This document shows positions 6,762-15,039 of a stretch of 21,266 nt of DNA, one piece after another (the first letter of the stretch is position 1; each line of letters opens with the position of its first letter). Origin of the DNA: an uncultured Clostridium sp. (GTDB taxonomy: Bacteria; Bacillota; Clostridia; Lachnospirales; Lachnospiraceae); the NCBI GenBank assembly GCA_958442925.1, contig CAUCIO010000020.1:1-21266 (forward strand), read 5' to 3'. The notes under the pieces were generated by a model. The model was not told the origin of the DNA. It made no database searches and saw nothing but the letters and a program-made list of their open reading frames with translations. The position numbers and the translations under genes were made by a program.

Positions 6762-7457
6762 ATGCAGAAAATTCTTGTATGTGACGATGACAAGCAGATT
6801 GTCGAGGCTATTGATATCTATTTAACCGGCGAGGGCTTCGAGGTAATCAAGGCCTACGATGGCCTGGAAGCCCTGGAGCTTCTGAAGACAAACGAGGTTA
6901 ATCTGATGATCGTGGACGTGATGATGCCCGGTCTGGACGGCATCAGGACTACGCTGAAAGTCCGTGAAACCAGCAGTATCCCGATTATTATTCTGTCCGC
7001 CAAATCAGAGGATTCCGATAAGATTCTGGGACTGAACATCGGCGCAGACGACTATATTACAAAGCCCTTTAATCCTCTGGAGCTGGTAGCCCGCGTCAAA
7101 TCCCAGCTCCGCCGCTATACCCAGCTGGGAAACATGAACACCCAGACAGACAGCCGTGTATACAAATGCGGCGGCCTGCAGATCAACGATGAAAACAAAG
7201 AAGTATTTGTAGACGGAGAACTGATCAAGCTGACTCCCATTGAGTACAATATTCTCCTTCTCCTGGTTAAAAATGCCGGAAAGGTATTCTCTATTGACCA
7301 GATTTACGAAGAAATCTGGAACGAGGAGGCCATTGGAGCAGACAATACCGTAGCGGTCCACATCCGCCATATCAGGGAAAAAATCGAGATCAATCCCAGA
7401 GAACCCCGGTATCTGAAGGTAGTCTGGGGCGTTGGCTATAAAATCGAAAAACAGTAG
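6762..7457 (+). CDS. OmpR/PhoB-family response regulator
   Basis: This 231-residue DNA-binding regulator has an N-terminal receiver domain (1-115) with acidic residues D8/D9, phosphoacceptor D52 in MIVDVMMPG, switch residue S79 and K101 in YITKPFNP. A C-terminal winged-helix domain (about 135-230) follows, with TPIEYNILLLL and the recognition region TVAVHIRHIREKI ending VVWGVGYKIEK. The start at 6762 has AGGAGG 8 bases upstream. The frame is open back to 6453, but that part lies in the long palindrome and is non-coding in appearance. The kinase gene starts 8 bases after its stop. The target genes are unknown; the divergent fab operon and the convergent MATE gene are only neighbours. Confidence 0.93.
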   Translation: MQKILVCDDDKQIVEAIDIYLTGEGFEVIKAYDGLEALELLKTNEVNLMIVDVMMPGLDGIRTTLKVRETSSIPIIILSAKSEDSDKILGLNIGADDYITKPFNPLELVARVKSQLRRYTQLGNMNTQTDSRVYKCGGLQINDENKEVFVDGELIKLTPIEYNILLLLVKNAGKVFSIDQIYEEIWNEEAIGADNTVAVHIRHIREKIEINPREPRYLKVVWGVGYKIEKQ

Positions 7458-7465
7458 GTGGCAAT

Positions 7466-9802
7466 ATGACAATTCGAAAGCTTTCTCTGTATCAGAAGAA
7501 AATCGCAGCCTGCGTTGTTCACCTTCTCTTTCTGGCCCTGGCCTTTATCGGCGTGGGAATCATGTATATGAACGATAACCTGGGGGTGGGGATTACCAGA
7601 ATCCACAGCGGCTCCTATGAGGATACGGAAGCATTTACCCAGTATTTCAATGAGGATTTATCCGATATTTTTCAGTACATGGAATACCATGGAATTTTTT
7701 CCACCGGCGGCGCTGTAGACGTCTCCAATGAGATGCTCCAGATGACATTCGGTCCTAATGACACACGCTCCTTTTCTCTGAACGATATTATTAAATATCT
7801 GAAATCTTTAGGATATTACCTGAATGAAGACTTCCAGTGTACGCCTGTGTCCCTGGATGAAAAACGAAAGCCCCTAAAAGGCTATGTGGCATGGTCTGCC
7901 GCAGATCCGGATATGTATTATACCTCTCTGAAGGAGGGAATGCGCTACTGCTCCCTGGAGGAGATATCCTTAGAGATTCTGAGCACTCTGAACCGGTATT
8001 ACACGACCTACAAAAGGTTGTTTGACCAGCCCTGCAATCTGCATTTTAAAATTGAGTATCTGGACACAGAGTCAACTCCCAAACGGATTACTTCCTTTTC
8101 AAACGATAAGTCTCTGACCATGGATACTGCTAAAACCTATGGCCGGTACGCCTGCCTTCAGGGCAATTCTGTGTTTTACGACACCAATTTTACATCCATT
8201 GACCTGGACACAGTTTCCGCCCTGTCAGCTAATAATCCGTATTCCACAAAAACCTACTACCTGTTGGCTGCCCTGGATACGAACTATCCTGCTGACGATG
8301 CCTACGCAGCCAATTACCGGTATTATGTCAGAATGCAGAATTATTACTTCCTGGGCTTCGCCCTGATGGCAGTCGGAGGGCTGACAGCGGCCTTCTCCCT
8401 GCTCTATCTCCTGTCTGTTTCCGGCAGACGTAAGGATGAAGACAAATCTGTGTCTCTCACAGCCTTCGACCGCACCAGTACAGAAACAGGAATGCTTCTT
8501 TTATCGCTTATGACTGCGGCAGCCCTTTTTGCCTGTCGGTATACCATGATCCGGATTCTTCACCTGATTCTTCCGGAAGAATCCTGGGCTGTAGGGGAAA
8601 AAACCCTCTATACGGCTGTCATTTATCTGGGCTGTCTGCTGGCTGTCTTCAGCCTTCTCAGGCGGTATAAGGCAGGCGTAGTCTGGGAAAACAGCCTGAT
8701 TCGAAAGCTTGGCGTCCGCCTGTCCGTTTTCTTTACAGGACAGACCTTTGCCGGGCAGCTGACCGTATCCTTCCTCGCCTACCTGTTCTGCAATACGGTT
8801 CTTCTCCTGACTGCCTCCTACTTATATTTAAAGTGGCACATTCTTTCGATGACACTGAAAATCATGATCGGAGTGCTGGCAGCTCTTTGGATCTGTCTGA
8901 ATCTGTGGATCTTTTATATCATGTTCCGGCGTTCTGCAGATCGGGACAGGATCGACCTGGCTATCCGCCATCTGGCAGATGGGGAAACCTCCTACCAGGT
9001 AAATGAAGCCCAGTTTTCCGGGAAAATCCGTGAAACTGCAGAAAATCTTAACAATATCAGCAAGGGTCTGGAGATGGCTCTGTCGGAAAAAGTAAAAAGC
9101 GAGCGGCTGAAAGCCGACCTGATCACCAATGTCTCCCATGACATCAAGACACCTTTGACTTCTATTATTAATTATGTAGATTTGATTAAGCGGGAACATA
9201 TTCAGGATGAGAAAATCCTGCGTTATCTGGATGTGCTGGAACAGAAATCCCTCCGTCTGAAAAATCTGACGGAAGATCTGGTAGAGGCCTCCAAAGCCAG
9301 CTCTGGAAATGTGAAGCTGGAGATTAGCCGGCTGGACTTTATTGAACTGATTCACCAGACGAACGGTGAATTCGAAGAGAAATTTGCCAGCCGCCGTCTG
9401 AATCTGATTACCTCTGCCCCGGAACATGTACTTTTCATCGAGGCAGACGGACGCCGTCTGTGGCGGGTTCTGGAAAACCTCTACAACAACGCGTTCAAAT
9501 ATGCCTTAGAGGGAAGCCGTATTTATGTGGATGTAGCTGAGGAGGATTCCATGGCTGTATTTACTATTAAAAACATGTCCTCCAACCCTCTGAATATCAA
9601 GGCAGAGGAGCTTACTGAGCGGTTTGTCCGGGGCGATGTGGCCAGAACCACCGAGGGCAGCGGCCTGGGCCTGTCCATCGCCAAAAGCCTGACTGAACTT
9701 CAGGGAGGAACCTTTGAAATCTACATTGACGGAGATCTCTTTAAGGTGAAAGTAGCCTTTCCTGTGATGCAGGCGGAAAAGCAGGCAGATGAGGCAAAAT
9801 AA
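7466..9802 (+). CDS. Multi-TM sensor histidine kinase
   Basis: This 778-residue membrane kinase is partner to the adjacent regulator. One TM helix (about 13-35) is followed by a roughly 255-residue exterior domain and then five further helices (near 292-316, 341-361, 381-398, 432-455, 462-487). The cytoplasmic part has the H box NVSHDIKTPLTS with phospho-acceptor H558, the N box LYNNAFKYA (N674/N675) and the G box EGSGLGLS near 730. The N box is LYNNAFKYA, so ATP binding looks intact. The exterior domain is unrecognised. A cluster of helices between the sensor and the kinase core is less usual than the two-TM layout. The AGGTGG ribosome site overlaps the regulator's stop, so the pair is translationally linked. 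Confidence 0.9.
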   Translation: MTIRKLSLYQKKIAACVVHLLFLALAFIGVGIMYMNDNLGVGITRIHSGSYEDTEAFTQYFNEDLSDIFQYMEYHGIFSTGGAVDVSNEMLQMTFGPNDTRSFSLNDIIKYLKSLGYYLNEDFQCTPVSLDEKRKPLKGYVAWSAADPDMYYTSLKEGMRYCSLEEISLEILSTLNRYYTTYKRLFDQPCNLHFKIEYLDTESTPKRITSFSNDKSLTMDTAKTYGRYACLQGNSVFYDTNFTSIDLDTVSALSANNPYSTKTYYLLAALDTNYPADDAYAANYRYYVRMQNYYFLGFALMAVGGLTAAFSLLYLLSVSGRRKDEDKSVSLTAFDRTSTETGMLLLSLMTAAALFACRYTMIRILHLILPEESWAVGEKTLYTAVIYLGCLLAVFSLLRRYKAGVVWENSLIRKLGVRLSVFFTGQTFAGQLTVSFLAYLFCNTVLLLTASYLYLKWHILSMTLKIMIGVLAALWICLNLWIFYIMFRRSADRDRIDLAIRHLADGETSYQVNEAQFSGKIRETAENLNNISKGLEMALSEKVKSERLKADLITNVSHDIKTPLTSIINYVDLIKREHIQDEKILRYLDVLEQKSLRLKNLTEDLVEASKASSGNVKLEISRLDFIELIHQTNGEFEEKFASRRLNLITSAPEHVLFIEADGRRLWRVLENLYNNAFKYALEGSRIYVDVAEEDSMAVFTIKNMSSNPLNIKAEELTERFVRGDVARTTEGSGLGLSIAKSLTELQGGTFEIYIDGDLFKVKVAFPVMQAEKQADEAK

Positions 9803-9838
9803 GCTCTGAATCCAAAAATATTGCTTTCAGGCCGAATC

Positions 9839-9897
9839 TGCGCCAGGAAAAATTTTCGGTGACTTTAAATGGAACAAGAAAATTTTTCCCTGGCGCA
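9839..9897. terminator. Large palindrome between convergent genes, probable bidirectional terminator
   Basis: TGCGCCAGG-AAAAATTTT (9839-9856) pairs with AAAATTTTTCCCTGGCGCA (9879-9897), 18 bp with one bulged C and a 22-base loop. It sits between the convergent kinase and MATE genes. The A/T-rich inner stem can supply a U-run in neither direction in the classical place, so the mechanism is unsure, but the position fits a terminator. Confidence 0.5.
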
Positions 9898-9926
9898 CCT
9901 GTTTTCCCAGCGCATCTGTTTTCCTA
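9893..9926. repeat. 17-bp imperfect tandem duplication at the 3' end of the MATE gene
   Basis: Two adjacent 17-base units (9893-9909 and 9910-9926) match at 15 of 17 positions. The second contains the MATE stop codon (9924-9926) and the first overlaps the right arm of the palindrome, so a small duplication occurred at the gene end. Confidence 0.6.
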
Positions 9927-11294
9927 CCCCTTCTTCTCCACCAGCCGTATCCGGCTCCAGTGTCCTGTCAGATACCAGGCAAAGGAAATCAGATAATTGG
10001 CAGCCCATCCCAGTGGAACAGCGTACCAGACAAACTGGACTCCATACCGCGGCGCAAAATAATTCGCCACAAACACACGGATTGCCAGGTTTGCCAGATT
10101 GGCCGCCGTAAACATCTTCATATCCCCTGCACCTCTTAAAAGTCCGTCTGTGGTGGCCTTGAGGCCAATCAGTATATAGAAGAAGGAGACAAAGCCTGCG
10201 TAGGCCATTCCCACGGAGAATGCCTCTGCGCTGGCCTCCGCATCCAGAAAGGCAGAAATAAACAGTTTTCCGAATATCTGCGTTAAAAGACAGAGCACAG
10301 CAGCAAAGCCTGCCAGGTCAAAATAGCAGGCACGGTATCCTTCCTTCACCCGCTTTTCATTTCCCGCCCCTATATTCTGAGCTGTAAAAGTAGACATGGC
10401 ATTTCCGATGGCCAGCATAGGTACAATAGAAATCGATTCTATCCTCGTTCCTGCCGAGTATCCTGCAATGACAGAGGAACCGAAGGTATTGACTACCGAC
10501 TGAACCAGAAGAATTCCCATCTGGACAATGGACTGCTGCAGAATCGAGGGGAGAGCTACCTTCGTCATGGACGCTGCCATCTCCCTGTCATACAGCTGGA
10601 AGTCTTCCCGATCCTGCCTGTATCCCTTCAGCTTCTTCATAAGAAGCAGGAAGGAGAGAGCCGCCGAAGTCCCCTGGGCAATCAGGGTAGCCACAGCCAC
10701 GCCTTCCACAGCCATGTGGAATTCGATGACAAACAGCAGATCCAGTCCAATGTTTAACAGAGAGGAAAAAATCAGCAGCTTCAGAGGCGTCTTTGAATCC
10801 CCTAACGAATTGAATATGGACGCCTGCACATTGTACATAAACAAAAAAGGCAGTCCCCAGAAATAAATACGAAGATAGAGGGCCGCATCCTGAAAAATAT
10901 CATCCGGCACGTTCATCAGGCTCAGAATTTTGTCGTTGTATACCAGGCCGAAGAGCCCCAGAGCGGCGCTGATCAATAAAAAAGAAATCAGGGTAGTGGA
11001 GACCGCTGTTTTCATCTGCGTCAGCCGCCCGGCTCCCAGAAACTGGGAGATGATTACCGAGCTTCCCATACCTCCTCCGATGGCAACGGCGATAAATACG
11101 TTCGTCACCGCGTAAGAGGCTCCTACAGAGGCTAGAGCGCTCTCGCTGACAAATTTTCCCACTACGACTGAATCCATAATATTATAAAACTGCTGAAACA
11201 GATTGCCTAAAATCAGGGGAAAGGCAAACAGTAAAAGAGCCTTCCCTGGGCGATCCGTCAGCATACTATCGCTTTTTTTATTCATATTTCCCAT
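9924..11294 (-). CDS. MATE-family multidrug/toxin efflux transporter
   Basis: This 456-residue integral membrane protein has about 12 hydrophobic helices and starts with the MATE-type N-terminus: DRPGKALLLFAFPLILGNL followed by QQFYNIMDSVVVGKFV. A second half-repeat begins near residue 236 (MTKVALPSILQQSIVQMG, then FGSSVIAGYSAGTRIE), as expected for the internally duplicated MATE fold. Members exchange cations for drugs, toxins or metabolites; the substrate cannot be read here. The start may be M1 (11294) or M4 (11285), since neither has a strong ribosome site. It lies just downstream of the importer terminator at 11325-11351, and no clear promoter of its own was found, so some readthrough is possible. 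Confidence 0.9.
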   Translation of the reverse strand: MGNMNKKSDSMLTDRPGKALLLFAFPLILGNLFQQFYNIMDSVVVGKFVSESALASVGASYAVTNVFIAVAIGGGMGSSVIISQFLGAGRLTQMKTAVSTTLISFLLISAALGLFGLVYNDKILSLMNVPDDIFQDAALYLRIYFWGLPFLFMYNVQASIFNSLGDSKTPLKLLIFSSLLNIGLDLLFVIEFHMAVEGVAVATLIAQGTSAALSFLLLMKKLKGYRQDREDFQLYDREMAASMTKVALPSILQQSIVQMGILLVQSVVNTFGSSVIAGYSAGTRIESISIVPMLAIGNAMSTFTAQNIGAGNEKRVKEGYRACYFDLAGFAAVLCLLTQIFGKLFISAFLDAEASAEAFSVGMAYAGFVSFFYILIGLKATTDGLLRGAGDMKMFTAANLANLAIRVFVANYFAPRYGVQFVWYAVPLGWAANYLISFAWYLTGHWSRIRLVEKKG

Positions 11295-11324
11295 CTTTTC
11301 TGTCTTTTCTTTTCTGTGAACCCA

Positions 11325-11351
11325 AAAAGGAGCTGTCTGACAGCCCCTTTT
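11325..11351 (-). terminator. Rho-independent terminator of the amino-acid ABC operon
   Basis: AAAAGGAGCTG / CAGCCCCTTTT form an 11-bp stem (one G-U in the minus-strand RNA) with loop TCAGA, followed by a U-run CUUUUUGGG in the minus-strand direction. It directly follows the ATPase gene, 13 bases past its stop. Confidence 0.85.
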
Positions 11352-11364
11352 AGTATTTCCAAAT

Positions 11365-12087
11365 TTACAGTACTTTATCTAAGAATGCTTTCGCCCTGTC
11401 TGTAGACGGCTGGGAGAAAAATGCCTCCGGAGTCGTATCCTCCAGAATTTTCCCTCCGTCAATAAAGCAGATTCTGTCTGAAACCTCCCTGGCAAAACCC
11501 ATCTCGTGAGTAACGAGAGCCATGGTAATTCCCGTATGGGCCAGCCCCTTGATAACCTCCAGAACCTCCTTTACCATCTCCGGATCCAGGGCGCTGGTCG
11601 GTTCATCGAACAGCATAATCTTAGGCTCCATGGCAAGGGCTCTGGCAATGGCGATTCTCTGCTTCTGGCCGCCTGACAGCTTATTAGGATATGCGTCCGC
11701 CTTCTCCGTCAGACCTACCAGAGCCAGCAGCTCCATGGCTTTTTTCTTCGCCTCCTCCTTGGAAAGCTTATTGACCCGCACAGGAGCGTAAATCATATTT
11801 TCCATAACCGTCATATGGGGAAACAGGTTAAAGTGCTGGAAAACCATGCCGATATCCTTCCGGATTTTCTGAATGTCAGCCTTTTTTTCCGTAATATCCT
11901 GTCCCTCAATGAGTACAGCTCCGCTGTCCGGCTTCTCAAGCAGGTTAATGCACCGCAGAATCGTAGATTTTCCCGAACCGGAAGGGCCAATGAGGGTTAC
12001 TACCTGTCCCTTCTCAATCTTAAAGTCAATTCCCTTTAAAACTTCCAGCTTTCCAAAGCTCTTATGCACGTTATGAAACTCTATCAC
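11365..12087 (-). CDS. Polar amino-acid ABC transporter ATP-binding protein
   Basis: This 240-residue ATPase powers uptake with the adjacent permease. Visible are Walker A GPSGSGKST (34-42), the Q-loop MVFQHFNLFPH, the ABC signature LSGGQKQRIAIARAL, Walker B IMLFDEPTSALDPE and the H-loop LVTHEMGFA. It resembles the GlnQ/ArtP/HisP family. The start codon is GTG at 12087, with GGTGGG upstream, and the gene overlaps the permease end by 17 bases. A terminator follows. The exact amino acid cannot be read from the sequence. Confidence 0.95.
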   Translation of the reverse strand: MIEFHNVHKSFGKLEVLKGIDFKIEKGQVVTLIGPSGSGKSTILRCINLLEKPDSGAVLIEGQDITEKKADIQKIRKDIGMVFQHFNLFPHMTVMENMIYAPVRVNKLSKEEAKKKAMELLALVGLTEKADAYPNKLSGGQKQRIAIARALAMEPKIMLFDEPTSALDPEMVKEVLEVIKGLAHTGITMALVTHEMGFAREVSDRICFIDGGKILEDTTPEAFFSQPSTDRAKAFLDKVL

Positions 12088-12739
12088 TTCTGTTCACCCA
12101 CCTTTCCAGACGGCCTGCCAGCGTGGACAGAACCATTACAAATATGTAGTAAATTAAGGCAATCACAAGATACGGCTCAAAGAACCGGTATGTCATAACC
12201 GTAATCTGGTCTGCGGCTCTTAAAAGCTCTACTGCTCCAATATAGGAGAGAATAGAAGTTTCCTTTAAGAGCGCTACTGCCTCGTTTACAAGGCTTGGAA
12301 GCACATGTCTCACCGCCTGAGGCAGAATAATATCTTTCATCATGTCCCGGTAGCTGACTCCTAAGGACGCAGCCGCCTCATACTGGCCCTTGTCAATGGC
12401 CTGAATACCTCCCCTGAAAATCTCAGACACATAAGCTGCCGAGTTCAGAGAGAAGGTTAAAATTCCCGACTGCACGGCTGTGAACGTCACGCCCAGAAGC
12501 TGGGGAAGTCCAAAATGTACAATACACAGCTGCACCAGAAGCGGCGTTCCACGGAAAATCGAGGTGTAAAAGCGCCCAAACCATACAAGAGGCGCGCATT
12601 TACTGATTTTAATTAATGATAAGATTACGCCCAGCACAAAACCGCAGATCAGGCACAAAAACGTCATTTGAAGCGTCAGGACTGCTCCGTGCCACAGAAA
12701 CGGCCAGTACTGCCATACGCTTGAAAAATCAAGGTTCAT
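12071..12739 (-). CDS. Polar amino-acid ABC transporter permease
   Basis: This 222-residue inner-membrane permease of the HisMQ/GlnP family carries the EAA loop EAAASLGVSYRDMMKDIILP that docks on the ATPase, and a C-terminal helix LIYYIFVMVLSTLAG. The region WHGAVLTLQMTFLCLICGF is the N-terminal BPD permease start. I chose the ATG at 12739 because GAAAGGATAA precedes it; an in-frame ATG at 12790 would add 17 unrelated residues. One permease gene is present, so the pore is probably a homodimer. Confidence 0.94.
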   Translation of the reverse strand: MNLDFSSVWQYWPFLWHGAVLTLQMTFLCLICGFVLGVILSLIKISKCAPLVWFGRFYTSIFRGTPLLVQLCIVHFGLPQLLGVTFTAVQSGILTFSLNSAAYVSEIFRGGIQAIDKGQYEAAASLGVSYRDMMKDIILPQAVRHVLPSLVNEAVALLKETSILSYIGAVELLRAADQITVMTYRFFEPYLVIALIYYIFVMVLSTLAGRLERWVNRSDRVS

Positions 12740-12840
12740 ATCTGTTATCCTTTCTGTCTGAATTTTTCTTATTTTTAAAATTGAATACACTAAATATTGA
12801 AATTATTTTCACCGTTCAGCATATCCTCCGGCACAGCGAA

Positions 12841-12867
12841 CGGCAGGACGTAGTATCCGCCCTGCCG
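12841..12867 (-). other. Hairpin between binding-protein and permease genes
   Basis: CGGCAGG (12841-12847) and CCTGCCG (12861-12867) form a perfect 7-bp stem with a 13-base loop, 9 bases past the binding-protein stop. No U-run follows. Such hairpins after a binding-protein gene often keep its mRNA more abundant than the transporter part; that role is inferred here. Confidence 0.5.
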
Positions 12868-12876
12868 CAGGTCCGC

Positions 12877-13755
12877 CTAGTCGGCAATAAACTCCTCGCT
12901 TAAATGCTCAGTAATAATTTCATCCAGCTCCCCATTCTCCATCATCTCTTTTAAAGTATTGTTAAAGGTCTCATAATACGGTGAATCCTTGGGGAATCCA
13001 ATCGCAAAGCAGTCTGCTTCGTTCTTGTCTAACAGGCTTAACTCAAGTCCTGTATTCTGCTTTAAAAACTCTACTGCGCCGGCGCCGTCTATAATGCAGG
13101 CGTCCGCTCTCTTGCTCTTAACCTCTTCGATGCAGGCCGGGCTTCCCTGAATGCCCACTGCATTCACGCCTTCGATGCTCTCAGCCACCTGCTGATAGTT
13201 GGTTCCGAATACATATGCAACGGTCTTGCCAGCCAGAGAATCGAGGGTTGTATAATTATCCCCTTCTCTGTATACAATGCCGTTCCGCGGATAGAAGAAG
13301 ATTTCTGAGAAATCCAGGGTTTTCTGTCTCTCCTCTGTAGGAGCCATACCGCCGCTGCAAAAATCAATCTGTCCGGCCTGAATAGCCGCTGTCAGGCTCT
13401 TAAAAGGCATATCCTGGAATTCTACGGTTCCGCCGTTCTTCTCTACAATCTCTGTTACGATGTCAATGTTCATTCCCACATATGTCTTATTTCCCTTTGC
13501 ATCCATCTCAATAGACTCAAAAGGCACGAATGTGGAGGAGCAGCCAACCTTAACGGTCTTTCCATTAAAGGGATTATCTGCAGAAACCTCTGCCTCTTCC
13601 CCTTCTGTTCCTGCCTCAGTTTCCTCTGCGGCAGCTGTCGTCTCGGCTGCCTCTGTGCCTGCTGCCGTCGTCTCAGCCGGGGTTCCGCTTCCTGAACATC
13701 CTGCCAGAACGCTGACTGTAAGCGCTGTAAGTAATGTCAATGCTATCTTTTTCAT
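12877..13755 (-). CDS. Amino-acid ABC transporter substrate-binding lipoprotein
   Basis: This 292-residue SBP family 3 protein captures the substrate outside the membrane. The signal peptide ends in the lipobox LAGC (lipid-modified C20). A low-complexity Ala/Glu/Thr linker (about 21-58) tethers the domain that starts near NPFNGKTVKVGCSSTFVPFE. The fold marks include DIVTEIVEKNGGTVEFQDMP, AAIQAGQIDFCSGGMAPTEE and FAIGFPKDSPYYETFNNTL. The start at 13755 is preferred because AGGAG sits 8 bases upstream; an in-frame ATG at 13770 precedes that ribosome site. It is the first gene of the operon and is divergent from the deacetylase genes. Confidence 0.94.
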   Translation of the reverse strand: MKKIALTLLTALTVSVLAGCSGSGTPAETTAAGTEAAETTAAAEETEAGTEGEEAEVSADNPFNGKTVKVGCSSTFVPFESIEMDAKGNKTYVGMNIDIVTEIVEKNGGTVEFQDMPFKSLTAAIQAGQIDFCSGGMAPTEERQKTLDFSEIFFYPRNGIVYREGDNYTTLDSLAGKTVAYVFGTNYQQVAESIEGVNAVGIQGSPACIEEVKSKRADACIIDGAGAVEFLKQNTGLELSLLDKNEADCFAIGFPKDSPYYETFNNTLKEMMENGELDEIITEHLSEEFIAD

Positions 13756-13816
13756 AATCATTCTCCTCATTCCACTTAAATATTTTCTTTTTCAGTTTCT
13801 TGGTTTTCTGACACCT

Positions 13817-13845
13817 ATCATAGCATAAATATACATTCTATGCAA
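13817..13845 (-). promoter_or_regulatory. Promoter of the ABC operon with an internal inverted repeat
   Basis: Minus-strand TTGCAT (13840-13845), a 17-base spacer and TATGAT (13817-13822) with an upstream TG (extended -10). Inside lies the inverted repeat GCATA (13823-13827) / TATGC (13839-13843), lying between and overlapping promoter elements like a regulator site. The regulator is unknown. Confidence 0.7.
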
Positions 13846-13937
13846 TTCTTTTTTTATTGTTTTTTTCATTTTTCGACACATTCCATCTTTTCCTCCTTCA
13901 TTTTTATTCCATCCTTTCCATTCAGTCTCCGCCGTGG

Positions 13938-13943
13938 TATAAT
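13938..13943 (+). promoter_or_regulatory. Possible distal extended -10 promoter
   Basis: TGGTATAAT is an extended -10 (TATAAT 13938-13943) on the plus strand with no good -35. It would give a leader of about 185 bases before the deacetylase genes; nothing recognisable (riboswitch, T-box) was found in 13944-14070. Confidence 0.35.
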
Positions 13944-14070
13944 AGAATTGTTTAGCAGTTTTTTTCAATGCTGAAGCGGTTCAAAGGCATATTTCAGGTC
14001 TGCCTGCCTCTTTTCAGGCCGGGTCTGTCCTCTCTTTAAAGCTTCGTTTTTTCTCAGAGGGAGTATTTTT

Positions 14071-14098
14071 TTGACGGATCTCCAGTATTGATTATATA
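14071..14098 (+). promoter_or_regulatory. Promoter of the deacetylase pair
   Basis: TTGACG (14071-14076), a 16-base spacer and TATATA (14093-14098) lie 36 bases upstream of the first deacetylase ATG at 14134, in a good position for the main promoter. Confidence 0.6.
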
Positions 14099-14133
14099 TG
14101 CAGACTCAATTATTTTTTATAAAGGAGGAACCT

Positions 14134-15039
14134 ATGTCTGTTTTTACTGACGGAAAAACCAACGGTCCCGGCATCTGCTGGCCGGACGGAAAACGGATCG
14201 CCGTCATGGTTACCTTTGATTTTGACGCCGAATTTTTAAGGATTTCCAGAGCCGAATCAAAGGGGACGTCCATCGGCTTTACCGATTTTTCCAGAGGCCA
14301 GTACGGCCCGCACACAGGGTTATTAAGATGTCTCGACATGCTGGATGCACACCAGATTAAATCTACCTTCTTCGTTCCAGGTATCGTGGCGGAGAAATAT
14401 GCCGATCAGGTGCGCATGATCCACGAAAGAGGCCACGAACTGGCCTGCCACGGCTATCGCCACGAATCCGTCCGGGGCATTTCCCGTGAAGAGGAAGAAG
14501 CTATCCTTGAGAAAAGCGAAGCTGCCCTTATGGCTGTCACAGGAAAACGGCCAGTAGGACACAGGGGACCGGAGAGCATTATCCATCCCTTTACCCACGA
14601 ACTTCTGGCAGAACGGGGCTATCTCTACAGCTCCTCCATGAAAGACTGCGATTACGCCTATCTGTGGGAGCAGGATGGAACAGAGCTTCCTCTGGCAGAA
14701 CTTCCAAACGATATTACCATGGACGACTTCACCTACTACTATTTTACCTTCAGCGATCCTGCTGTCCGGGCTATGTACACCAACCGGGAAGTGCTTGGAA
14801 ACTGGAAGGCTGAATTTGACGGTCTGGCTGAAGAAGGGGATAAAATTTTCATCTTAAAACTTCATCCCCAGATGATTGGCCGGGCCAGCCGCATTGCCAT
14901 GGTTGGAGATTTCATTTCCTATATGAAAGGACACGGAGCCTGGATTACCACCTGCGAGGAGGTGGCCCGGTACGTTCTGAGCCAGAACGGCATGCTGGGC
15001 GGCGAACAGGCAAAACATCAGAGAAAGGAGGCGCTGTAA
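14134..15039 (+). CDS. Polysaccharide-deacetylase-fold hydrolase (PuuE/HpPgdA-like), first of tandem pair
   Basis: This 301-residue NodB-fold metal hydrolase of the group containing H. pylori PgdA and PuuE-type allantoinase. Motif 1 is TFDFDAE (D29 probable base, D31 metal), motif 2 HGYRHE with metal His H106 and H110, and GHRGPES follows; LKLHPQMIGRASR carries a further His. There is no signal peptide, so the enzyme should act in the cytoplasm on a small or imported substrate rather than on the wall. The start at 14134 has AAAGGAGG 5 bases upstream; an in-frame ATG at 14098 lies in the promoter. Its stop TAA is directly followed by the ATG of the second copy, which is about 40% identical by eye. 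Substrate is unknown. Confidence 0.85.
   Translation: MSVFTDGKTNGPGICWPDGKRIAVMVTFDFDAEFLRISRAESKGTSIGFTDFSRGQYGPHTGLLRCLDMLDAHQIKSTFFVPGIVAEKYADQVRMIHERGHELACHGYRHESVRGISREEEEAILEKSEAALMAVTGKRPVGHRGPESIIHPFTHELLAERGYLYSSSMKDCDYAYLWEQDGTELPLAELPNDITMDDFTYYYFTFSDPAVRAMYTNREVLGNWKAEFDGLAEEGDKIFILKLHPQMIGRASRIAMVGDFISYMKGHGAWITTCEEVARYVLSQNGMLGGEQAKHQRKEAL

Noticed and set aside
12740..12790. Upstream ATG for the permease at 12790
   Set aside because: The added residues are charged and unlike the family; the ATG at 12739 has the better ribosome site.
14098..14133. Upstream ATG for the first deacetylase at 14098
   Set aside because: It overlaps the -10 region of the promoter; AAAGGAGG precedes the ATG at 14134.
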